Assembly (NCBI RefSeq): GCF_001043955.1
Contig: NZ_LABZ01000021.1
Location: forward strand, 1 to 64,000
Reading direction: 5' to 3'
Source of the DNA: Methylobacterium tarhaniae
GTDB lineage: Bacteria; Pseudomonadota; Alphaproteobacteria; Rhizobiales; Beijerinckiaceae
DNA: 64,000 nt
Part shown: in pieces, positions 57,702 through 64,000 of the stretch
Layout: every line of letters begins with the position of its first letter
Numbering within the stretch: the stretch's first letter is position 1
Translations under genes and position numbers: made by a program
The notes under the pieces: generated by a model
The model's database searches: none
Told to the model about the DNA's origin: nothing
Seen by the model: only the letters and a program-made list of their open reading frames with translations

Positions 57702-59750
57702 ATGAGCCGACAGCCTGGGAACGACGTGCCGCCCGACGCCCTCGACGCGATCGAGGACGACGAGGCCGTGGACGCCCTCGACACCGCCCCCGAGATCGAT
57801 TTCGACCTCGATGCCGGCGCGGGCGCGATCCAGGCCGGCACGGCGGTGATCCGCCGGTTCTGGACCACGCTGCCGACCTCGCCGGGCGTCTACCGGATGT
57901 TCGACGCCAAGGGCGACGTGCTCTATGTCGGCAAGGCCAAGAACCTGAAGAACCGGGTTGGCTCCTACGCGCGGGGCCAGGCGCATACCAACCGCATCGC
58001 CCGGATGATCGCCGAGACGGCCTCGATGGAGTTCGTCACCACGGCGACCGAGACCGAGGCCCTGCTGCTCGAGGCCAACCTCATCAAGCAGCTCAAGCCC
58101 CGCTTCAACGTGCTGATGCGGGACGACAAGTCCCTGCCCTACATCCTGCTCACCGCCGATTCCGACGCGCCGCAACTCGTGAAGCATCGCGGCGCCCGGC
58201 GCCGGGCCGGGCATTATTACGGCCCCTTCGCCAGCGTCTGGGCGGTGAACCGCACGGTGAACGCGCTCCAGCGCGCCTTCCTGCTGCGCTCCTGCTCCGA
58301 CAGCTATTTCGAGAACCGCACGCGGCCCTGCCTGCTCTACCAGATCAAGCGCTGCTCGGGCCCCTGCACCCACGAGATCTCGGTCGAGGACTACGCCGCG
58401 CTCGCGGCGGAGGCGCGGGGCTTCCTGTCGGGCAAGTCGAACGCCGTGAAGGAGCGCATGGCCGCCGAGATGCAGGCCGCCTCCGACGCCTGGGAATTCG
58501 AGAAGGCGGCGCGCTACCGCGACCGCATCGCCGCGCTCGCCGCCATCCAGGGCGTGCAGGGCGTGAACACGCAGGGCATCGAGGAGGCCGACGTCTTCGC
58601 CCTCGACGAGCAGGCCGGCCAGTTCTGCATCGAGGTGTTCTTCTTCCGCAACTGGCAGAACTGGGGCAACCGGGCCTATTTCCCCAAGGCCGACCGCAGC
58701 ATGACGCCGGCCGAGGTGCTGGCCTCGTTCCTGGCCCAGTTCTACGACGACAAGCCGGCGCCGCGGCTGGTCCTGACCTCGCACGAGATCGAGGATGCGG
58801 AGCTTCTGGCCGCCGCCCTCTCGACCAAGAGCGAGAACCGGGTCGAGATCCATTGTCCGAAGCGGGCCGAGCGCAAGAACCTCGTCGAGTACGCCGCCCG
58901 CAACGCCCGCGAGGCGCTGGCCCGGCGCCTCGCCGACACCGCCTCGCAGGGCAAGCTGCTCGCGGCCCTCGGCACGTCGTTCGGGCTCGGCGCCGCGCCG
59001 CGGCGGATCGAGGTCTACGACAACTCGCACATCATGGGCACGAACGCCGTCGGCGCGATGATCGTCGCGGGACCGACCGGCTTCATGAAGACCCACTACC
59101 GGACCTTCACCATCAAGTCCGAGGAGGTGAAGCCGGGCGACGATTACGGCATGATGCGCGAGGTGCTGCAGCGCCGCTTCGCGCGGCTGGTCAAGGAGCA
59201 TCCGCGCACCCGGGCCGAGGCCGCCCGCGCCGCCGCCGAGGGCGGGCCGGCGGAGCCCGAGCCCGCGCCGGACCCGGCCGATACCGAGGCCTTCCCGGCC
59301 TGGCCCGACCTGGTGCTGATCGACGGCGGCCGCGGCCAGCTCGAGGCGGCCCGCAAGGCCCTCGACGAGGTCGGCGTCACCGACGTGCCGCTCGTCGGCA
59401 TCGCCAAGGGGCGCGACCGGGATGCCGGGCGCGAGACCTTCTTCGTGCCCGGCCAGGCGCCGTTCCGGCTGCCGCCGCGCGACCCGACCCTCTACTTCGT
59501 CCAGCGGCTGCGCGACGAGGCGCACCGCTTCGCCATCGGGGCGCACCGGGCCAAGCGCAAGCGCGAGATGGTGAAGAACCCCCTCGACGAGATCCCGGGC
59601 GTCGGGCCGACCCGCAAGCGCGCGCTCCTGCACCATTTCGGCACGGTGAAGGCGATCCAGCGGGCGGCCCTGGAGGACCTCGCCAAGGCGCCGGGCGTGA
59701 ACGCCGCGACCGCCCGGGCGATCTACGACTTTTTTCATGCGGATCCGTGA
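57702..59750 (+). CDS. uvrC: UvrABC system protein C
   Basis: 682 residues. It makes both incisions in nucleotide-excision repair. The order is a 45-residue acidic N-terminal extension, the GIY-YIG nuclease (PGVYRMF and [17 protein letters not shown], about 65-145), a UVR motif region ([23 protein letters not shown], in part, near 250), the RNase H-like nuclease ([23 protein letters not shown]), and tandem helix-hairpin-helices ([26 protein letters not shown]). Full length. It leads the uvrC-pgsA-moaD unit. No LexA box precedes it. Confidence 0.97.
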   Translation: MSRQPGNDVPPDALDAIEDDEAVDALDTAPEIDFDLDAGAGAIQAGTAVIRRFWTTLPTSPGVYRMFDAKGDVLYVGKAKNLKNRVGSYARGQAHTNRIARMIAETASMEFVTTATETEALLLEANLIKQLKPRFNVLMRDDKSLPYILLTADSDAPQLVKHRGARRRAGHYYGPFASVWAVNRTVNALQRAFLLRSCSDSYFENRTRPCLLYQIKRCSGPCTHEISVEDYAALAAEARGFLSGKSNAVKERMAAEMQAASDAWEFEKAARYRDRIAALAAIQGVQGVNTQGIEEADVFALDEQAGQFCIEVFFFRNWQNWGNRAYFPKADRSMTPAEVLASFLAQFYDDKPAPRLVLTSHEIEDAELLAAALSTKSENRVEIHCPKRAERKNLVEYAARNAREALARRLADTASQGKLLAALGTSFGLGAAPRRIEVYDNSHIMGTNAVGAMIVAGPTGFMKTHYRTFTIKSEEVKPGDDYGMMREVLQRRFARLVKEHPRTRAEAARAAAEGGPAEPEPAPDPADTEAFPAWPDLVLIDGGRGQLEAARKALDEVGVTDVPLVGIAKGRDRDAGRETFFVPGQAPFRLPPRDPTLYFVQRLRDEAHRFAIGAHRAKRKREMVKNPLDEIPGVGPTRKRALLHHFGTVKAIQRAALEDLAKAPGVNAATARAIYDFFHADP

Positions 59751-59771
59751 CATGGATGCGAGGCTGGAGGG

Positions 59772-60440
59772 ATGCGTGACGCCGAGTCCGGGACGAGGTC
59801 TGTTGACGCCCCCTCCCCCCGCGTGGTTTCACCGGTGGCGATGAACGTGGTCCTGCCCCGGCGCCGCTCGACGGCCCTGAACCTCGCCAACCTCCTGACC
59901 TACGGCCGCCTGGTCGCGGTTCCGGTGGTGGTGGCGCTGCTGTTCTGGCCGCAGGACGACACCGCCCGCTGGATCGCCGTCGCGGTCTTCGTCGCCGCCG
60001 CGATCACCGACTATCTCGACGGCTACGTCGCCCGCACCTACGCGCAGAGTTCGGCGCTCGGGCGCATGCTCGACCCGATCGCCGACAAGCTCCTCGTCGC
60101 CGCGAGCCTGCTGATGCTCTGCGCCGACGGGACGATCCGCGGCTGGTCGCTCTGGGCCGCGATCGTGATCCTGTGCCGCGAGATCTTGGTCTCAGGGCTT
60201 CGCGAGTACCTGGCCGAGCTGAAGGTCGGCGTGCCGGTGAGCCGGGTCGCCAAATGGAAGACCGCGGTGCAGCTCGTGGCCCTCGGCGTGCTGATCGCCG
60301 GCCCGGCCGGCGAGCGGGTCCTGCCCGGCAACGGCACCGTCGGGCTGGTGCTGCTCTGGCTCGCCGCGGCCCTGACGCTCTATACCGGCTACGACTACAT
60401 GCGCTCCGGCATCCGTCACGTCATCGACGACGAGAGATGA
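59772..60440 (+). CDS. pgsA: CDP-diacylglycerol--glycerol-3-phosphate 3-phosphatidyltransferase
   Basis: 222 residues from this ATG. MNVVLPRRR at 59841 is an alternative that gives the usual length of about 199. It makes phosphatidylglycerol phosphate in the inner membrane. The CDP-alcohol phosphotransferase motif is complete (D-G-x2-A-R-x8-G-x3-D-x3-D in DYLDGYVART through MLDPIADK). Five or six helices are predicted. It follows uvrC by 21 bases and precedes moaD by 10, a conserved alphaproteobacterial order. Confidence 0.93.
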   Translation: MRDAESGTRSVDAPSPRVVSPVAMNVVLPRRRSTALNLANLLTYGRLVAVPVVVALLFWPQDDTARWIAVAVFVAAAITDYLDGYVARTYAQSSALGRMLDPIADKLLVAASLLMLCADGTIRGWSLWAAIVILCREILVSGLREYLAELKVGVPVSRVAKWKTAVQLVALGVLIAGPAGERVLPGNGTVGLVLLWLAAALTLYTGYDYMRSGIRHVIDDER

Positions 60441-60450
60441 GCGAGACACG

Positions 60451-60702
60451 ATGAAGCTCGTCTACTTCGCCTGGGTCCGCGAGCGGATCGGCCGCCCCGA
60501 GGAGATCCTCGACCTGCCGCCGGAGGTGGCGACCGTCGCCGACCTCGTCGCCTGGCTGAAGGGCCGGGGCGAGGAATACGCCTACGCCTTCGAGACCGAG
60601 GGCGTCGTCCGCGCCGCCGTCGACCGGGTCCATGCCAAGCCCGGGACGGCGCTCGCCGGGGCGAGCGAGGTGGCGTTCTTCCCGCCGATGACCGGGGGGT
60701 GA
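60451..60702 (+). CDS. moaD: Molybdopterin converting factor, small subunit
   Basis: 83 residues, a ubiquitin-like sulfur carrier ending in PPMTGG, whose C-terminal Gly is thiocarboxylated to supply sulfur for molybdopterin. VYFAWVRERIG and FFPPMTGG are the family ends. In many relatives moaE follows directly. Here it does not, so the large subunit must be encoded elsewhere. Confidence 0.94.
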   Translation: MKLVYFAWVRERIGRPEEILDLPPEVATVADLVAWLKGRGEEYAYAFETEGVVRAAVDRVHAKPGTALAGASEVAFFPPMTGG

Positions 60703-60859
60703 GGCGATTATCGCGGAGCCGGGGCTCTCTTTCCGCGAGACTTCGTTCACCTCCCGCGACGATCGTCTCATCCTCCGCGGCCCCGGGATGATCCTGAGAG
60801 CCGTTGGTCGGAGCGCCGATCCGGCCGGCCTCAGCATTCAGCCCGATCCGAGAGTCTCG

Positions 60860-61906
60860 ATGCCCCGCCCCCTGCCGCTCCTCGCGCTCCTGGTCTCGTC
60901 GCTCGCGGTCTCCGCCGCCTCGGCCGAGCCGGTGAAGGTCGGCCCGCTGCTGGAGCATCGCGGGATGTGCGAGGCGTCCGGGGCCGTGCCCTATCCGCGC
61001 GGCACCGTCGGCGACCGGTTCCTGGTGGTCGACGACGAATCGACGGTGGCGGGGCTCTACCGGGCCGGAACGAGCGGCGACGCGCTGCCGCTCGGCGGTG
61101 CCGATCTCGGGCCTCTGCTCGGCCTCTCGCCCGAGGACCGCAAGGCCGACCTCGAATCCGCGGCCTGGCTCGGCCCCGACCTCTACGTGCTCGGCTCGCA
61201 TAGCCGCCGGCGCGGCGGCAAGCAGAGCCCCGGCCGCGGGCGCCTCGTCGCCCTGACGGTGACGGAATCGGGCGGCGTGCCGGCCCTGGCGCAGAAGGGC
61301 CGCGCGGTCAAAGGCCTGCCGCAGGCCTTCGCGTCCCTGTCGCCCCTGTTCGCCGCGCGGATCGGCCTCGACGTGCCGGCCCGGGACGACCTCGACCCCA
61401 AGCGCAAGGGCTTCAACATCGAGGGGATGGCGCCGCGGCCGGACCAGAAGTCCCTCTGGCTCGGCCTGCGCAACCCGCTCGACACCGACGCGAACGCCCT
61501 GCTGGTGCCGCTGGAGAACCCGGCCGAGGCCGTCGCCGGAGCCGCCCCGCGCCTCGGGCCCCCGGTCGCCCTCGATCTCAAGGGCCGCGGCATCCGTGAC
61601 CTCGCCTACGCGCCGGACGCCAAGCTGTATCTGATCCTCGCGGGCGGAGCCGGGGGCGGCGGCGAGCCGTTCGACCTCTATCGCTGGTCGGGCGATCCGG
61701 CGGCCAAGCCGGTCCGGGTCGAGGGCGCCGCCGCGGCCTTCGCCGGAATTCCCGACTTCCAGCCCGAGGCGGTGCTGGTCGGCCCCGCCGGCGACCGGGT
61801 CCAGGTCTTGAGCGATGACGGCGAGGCGATCGGGTCCGACGGCAAGCCGTGCGAGGAGTCGCGGGACGGCAAGCGGTTCCGGAGCCTGACGCTCGACCTG
61901 CGGTGA
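60860..61906 (+). CDS. DUF3616 exported protein
   Basis: 348 residues with a signal peptide (1-22, ending ASAEP). The body resembles a beta-propeller of the DUF3616 family (CEASGAVPYPRGT, LESAAWLGPDLYVLGSHSRR, NIEGMAPRPDQKSLWLGLRNP as landmarks). Function is unknown. Periplasmic location is inferred. The ATG at MPRPLPLL is used because an upstream open extension has no signal peptide. It lies between moaD and the convergent znuA. Confidence 0.88.
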   Translation: MPRPLPLLALLVSSLAVSAASAEPVKVGPLLEHRGMCEASGAVPYPRGTVGDRFLVVDDESTVAGLYRAGTSGDALPLGGADLGPLLGLSPEDRKADLESAAWLGPDLYVLGSHSRRRGGKQSPGRGRLVALTVTESGGVPALAQKGRAVKGLPQAFASLSPLFAARIGLDVPARDDLDPKRKGFNIEGMAPRPDQKSLWLGLRNPLDTDANALLVPLENPAEAVAGAAPRLGPPVALDLKGRGIRDLAYAPDAKLYLILAGGAGGGGEPFDLYRWSGDPAAKPVRVEGAAAAFAGIPDFQPEAVLVGPAGDRVQVLSDDGEAIGSDGKPCEESRDGKRFRSLTLDLR

Positions 61907-61916
61907 GGGGGCGCCC

Positions 61917-62822
61917 TCACCCGCTGAGCGCCGCGGCGAATTCCTTCACGTTGTGGCGCATCATCTCGAGATAGGTCGGGGCCGGGCCGCCAGGCTCGGA
62001 CAAGGCGTCGGAGAAGACGCGCCCGCCCGCCTTGGCCCCGCTCTCGCGGGCGATCTGCTGCATCAGCCGCGGGTCCGAGACGTTTTCGAGGAAGACCGCC
62101 GGGATCTTGTCGCGGCGGACCTGCCGGATGATCGCCGCGACGTCGCGGGCGGTGGCCTCGCTCTGGCTCGACACGCCCTGGGGGGCGAGGAAGCGCATCC
62201 CGTAGGCCCGCGAGAAATACCCGAAGGCGTCATGGGTGGTGACGATGCGCCGGCGCGCCTCCGGGATGCCGGCGAGCGCGGCGCGCACCTCGGCATCAAG
62301 GGCGTCGAGCTTCGCGAGGTAGGCGGCCGCGCTGGCCTGGTAGGCCGCGTTCCCCGCGGGATCGACGCTCGCCAAGCCGTCGCGGATATTCGCGACGTAG
62401 CGCTTGGCATTGGCGACGTTCTGCCAGGCATGCGGATCGACGGCGTGGTCGTGATTGTGGCTGTGGCCGTCGTCCTCCTCCTCGATCGGGGCGATGCCCT
62501 TCGAGGCGACGACCATGGCGGCCTTGGTGCCGGAGGCCTTGATCAGCCGGTCGATCCAGCCCTCGAAGCCGAGGCCGTTGACCACGACGAGGCGTGCCGC
62601 CGCCACCGCCTGCGCGTCGGCCGGGGCGGGCACGAAGCTGTGCGCATCGCCGTTCGGTCCGACCAGGGTGGTCACGGCGACCCGGTCGCCGCCGATCTGG
62701 CGCACGAGGTCGCCGAGGATCGAGAACGTGGCCACCACCCGGACGGGCGCCTCCGCCCGCACCGGCGCGGTCCATGCCAGCCCCAGGGCCAGCAGCAGCA
62801 TCCCGATCCTCAGCCTGCCCAT
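61917..62822 (-). CDS. znuA: Zinc/manganese ABC transporter substrate-binding protein
   Basis: 301 residues with a signal peptide (1-23, ending VRAEA). It belongs to the cluster A-I metal-binding proteins. Metal ligands are likely His61 (GDAHSF), His131 (VDPHAW), His197 (VTTHDAFGY) and an acid near SDALSEP. The His-rich loop GHSHNHDHAVDPH at 119-131 points to zinc. The permease and ATPase genes are not adjacent, so it is an orphan. A Zur/Mur-like palindrome lies 57 bases upstream. Confidence 0.9.
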   Translation of the reverse strand: MGRLRIGMLLLALGLAWTAPVRAEAPVRVVATFSILGDLVRQIGGDRVAVTTLVGPNGDAHSFVPAPADAQAVAAARLVVVNGLGFEGWIDRLIKASGTKAAMVVASKGIAPIEEEDDGHSHNHDHAVDPHAWQNVANAKRYVANIRDGLASVDPAGNAAYQASAAAYLAKLDALDAEVRAALAGIPEARRRIVTTHDAFGYFSRAYGMRFLAPQGVSSQSEATARDVAAIIRQVRRDKIPAVFLENVSDPRLMQQIARESGAKAGGRVFSDALSEPGGPAPTYLEMMRHNVKEFAAALSG

Positions 62823-62878
62823 CGCGAAAAGGTCCCACGCCCGACGATGCGCCTCACCTAGGCCGCCGCGCGGGAGAT

Positions 62879-62893
62879 TGCAACATTGTTACA
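62879..62893. promoter_or_regulatory. Zur/Mur-like operator
   Basis: TGCAACATTGTTACA is a 15-base palindrome with one mismatch, 57 bases before znuA. It resembles Fur-superfamily metalloregulator sites, and the gene's His-rich loop suggests Zur. Confidence 0.55.
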
Positions 62894-63173
62894 GCAGTTG
62901 AGGGTCGGGACTCGACCGCCGAGTTAACCTGGGTCGAGGACAGGGCCGCGGGGCGGGTCCAGGCTCGCGACCGTCACGCCGTTCCTGCCGCTCCCGCTCG
63001 GACGGTGTCACCGGCGGGCCGGACCATCATGCGCGAGCGGGATGCCCCGGCCCGCTGCCCTCGCCTCCCGCATCCGTCAGCCGCGCTGCCTCTCCGGCAG
63101 ACGCAAGCCCGTCCCGGGAGAGAAGGGGCGCGTGATCGTCGCTCCCGGACCGGAGGGACGATCCCGCGCCATG

Positions 63174-63199
63174 CCCGATCAGGTCGCCCGATCAGGTCG
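63174..63199 (+). repeat. Perfect 13-base tandem duplication
   Basis: CCCGATCAGGTCG occurs twice head to tail (63174-63186 and 63187-63199), about 85 bases before the DUF2934 gene. Confidence 0.9.
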
Positions 63200-63209
63200 A
63201 GAGTGGTCG

Positions 63210-63225
63210 TTAGGGCTTCCTTAAC
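63210..63225 (+). promoter_or_regulatory. Possible CtrA site
   Basis: TTAG-N7-TTAAC, one base off the TTAA-N7-TTAAC CtrA consensus, 47 bases before the DUF2934 start. Weak evidence because a single imperfect site can occur by chance. Confidence 0.25.
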
Positions 63226-63271
63226 CACGAGCCGCGATGGTCCGCTCAACATGAACACCGAGGAGGTCGGG

Positions 63272-63574
63272 ATGGATCACTTCGAGACCAGCATCCGCGA
63301 GCGGGCCTACGCCCTGTGGGAGCGGGACGGCCGCGCGCCGGGCCGCGACGAGCATTACTGGCTCCTGGCCGAGCGGGAACTGCGGACCGTGACCGAGGCA
63401 CCGGCCGGCGCGGAGGACATTCTCGCCAAGCCCGTGCGCAAGCCGGCGGCCCGCAAGCCGGCCACCAAGAGCGCCGCGGCCAAGACCGTGGCCGAGGTGG
63501 CCGGGGCCTTGGCGAAGCCGGCTCCGCGCCGGCGTCGCGCCGCCGCGGCGGCCGAGACCATCACCACTCACTGA
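63272..63574 (+). CDS. DUF2934 small protein with Lys/Ala-rich tail
   Basis: 100 residues. ETSIRERAYALWERDGRAPGRDEHYWLLAE is the DUF2934 domain (about residues 4-34, given as a landmark in part). The rest is Ala/Lys/Arg-rich ([25 protein letters not shown]), like histone-H1-type nucleoid proteins. The ATG follows AGGAGG by seven bases, so it is preferred over an ATG seven codons upstream. DNA or RNA binding is plausible from composition but not shown. Confidence 0.85.
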   Translation: MDHFETSIRERAYALWERDGRAPGRDEHYWLLAERELRTVTEAPAGAEDILAKPVRKPAARKPATKSAAAKTVAEVAGALAKPAPRRRRAAAAAETITTH

Positions 63575-63645
63575 GCGATCGTCGGACGCGAGCCGCGCCC
63601 GACCTGCCACTGTGCGATCGTCGGGCGCGAGCCGCGCCCGACCTG
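63574..63645 (+). repeat. Duplicated hairpin after the DUF2934 gene
   Basis: A 33-base unit starting GCGATCGTCGG occurs at 63574-63606 and 63613-63645 with one mismatch. Each copy contains a hairpin (GTCGGGCGCG / CGCGCCCGAC around a 3-base loop), so a 3' hairpin was duplicated. Confidence 0.9.
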
Positions 63646-63648
63646 CTT

Positions 63649-64000
63649 TCAGCCCCTTCCGCCCTGCGGGAGGGGCTTTTCGTCGACGGCCCGGACCGGC
63701 GCGGCAGCGCGGCGCCGGGCCCGCCACAGCAGGGCGACCAGGGCGAGGTCGATCAGGCCCAGCACCGCCAGCGCCATCAGCGTCGCGTCGGCCCCTGCAT
63801 GGGCGATCAGGTAGGCGCCTGCGGACGGGGCAAGAGCCTGCGCGGCGAGGTTCGGCTTCGCCAGGCGGCCGAGCAGGGCCGCGTAGCGCTCGGGCCCGAA
63901 CAGCGCGAGCGGCAGGGTGCCGCGACCGATCGAGTAGAGCCCATTGCCGGCACCGTAGATCACCAGCACGAGCGCGAGACTCAAGAATCCGCCCCACAGC
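63649..64000 (-). CDS. MFS transporter, C-terminal part only
   Basis: About 116 residues. The frame runs off the right edge of the window, so the N-terminal two thirds are missing. It ends in three hydrophobic helices (LALVLVIYGAGNGLYSIGRG, LIAHAGADATLMALAVLG and LALVALLW) with FGPERYAALLGRLAKPNL between them, which is typical of MFS carriers of the arsenite/chloramphenicol-like group. The substrate is unknown. A plus-strand terminator for the DUF2934 gene overlaps its 3' end. Confidence 0.75.
   Translation of the reverse strand, partial: LWGGFLSLALVLVIYGAGNGLYSIGRGTLPLALFGPERYAALLGRLAKPNLAAQALAPSAGAYLIAHAGADATLMALAVLGLIDLALVALLWRARRRAAAPVRAVDEKPLPQGGRG
63651..63681 (+). terminator. Terminator of the DUF2934 gene, inside the MFS 3' end
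   Basis: AGCCCCTTCC pairs with GGGAGGGGCT (one G-T pair) around a 7-base loop, followed by TTT. It is encoded within the last codons of the convergent MFS gene. Confidence 0.7.

Larger units (their letters stand above)
62823..63271. other. Gene-free region between znuA and the DUF2934 gene
   Basis: 449 bases, divergent. It holds the Zur-like operator near znuA, a perfect 13-base tandem duplication, and a CtrA-like half match near the DUF2934 gene. Longer open frames through it are continuations of the downstream frame and are not family-like. Confidence 0.6.

Overview
The window is about 71% GC, almost fully coding, and carries the regulatory signatures of an alphaproteobacterium: a LexA box of the GTTC-N7-GTTC type, an EcfG-type promoter (GGAAC-N16-CGTT), the hisBHAFE-coaA order, and the glyA/nrdR/rib/nusB/thiL/hppA gene set. 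Gene content (DUF2628 inside the his cluster, CobT/CobS, PCu(A)C fused to YcnI, an HWE kinase) fits the Hyphomicrobiales, most likely Methylobacterium or a close relative. That genus call is an inference from gene content, not from a marker alignment. I see no rRNA, tRNA, CRISPR array, insertion sequence, prophage or plasmid gene. The region reads as ordinary chromosome with a few accessory insertions.

Layout. 0-9 kb: the C-terminal part of an indolepyruvate:ferredoxin oxidoreductase, small hypothetical genes, a polysaccharide deacetylase divergent from a CelD-type acetyltransferase, and a cobalamin block (cobT divergent from cobS) followed by a DUF1289 protein and a membrane-anchored aspartic protease. 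9-17 kb: an autoregulated MarR-GNAT fusion, a Bax-inhibitor-1 family protein, the tesA-like esterase/ABC transporter divergon, thpR and an orphan substrate-binding protein. 17-24 kb: the histidine cluster hisB-DUF2628-hisH-hisA-DUF29-hisF-hisE-coaA, preceded by mtnP. 24-27 kb: petABC (cytochrome bc1). 27-40 kb: an MFS carrier, ribH-nusB-thiL-hppA on the plus strand and glyA-nrdR-ribD-ribE on the minus strand, with an Hsp20, an SDR/LysR pair and a small hypothetical between them. 40-50 kb: slyX, an L,D-transpeptidase, a copper-handling pair, then metY, HWE kinase, response regulator and a second metY-like gene in one direction, then LexA-controlled ssb. 50-64 kb: a probable frameshifted small gene, malate synthase G, DUF2076, a second L,D-transpeptidase, cheZ, a GT61 glycosyltransferase, uvrC-pgsA-moaD, a DUF3616 protein, an orphan ZnuA with a Zur-like operator, a DUF2934 protein and the end of an MFS transporter.

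How it works together. Most genes are housekeeping: histidine, riboflavin, cobalamin, methionine and thiamine metabolism, respiration, nucleotide-excision repair and cell-wall cross-linking. The recognisable regulation is SOS (ssb), general stress (hsp20), zinc (znuA), local MarR and LysR autoregulation, and a structured leader before metY. Two sequence-level themes stand out. One is a set of recent short tandem duplications (13-18 bp units, and one 33-bp unit), mostly near gene starts or ends. The other is a family of roughly 40-bp intergenic repeats, one copy of which supplies the stop codon of its neighbour.

I did not find a clearly novel multi-gene system. The best leads are the metY/two-component/metY block with its leader RNA, the YcnI-PCu(A)C fusion with its DUF2946-like partner, and the frameshifted small gene downstream of ssb.
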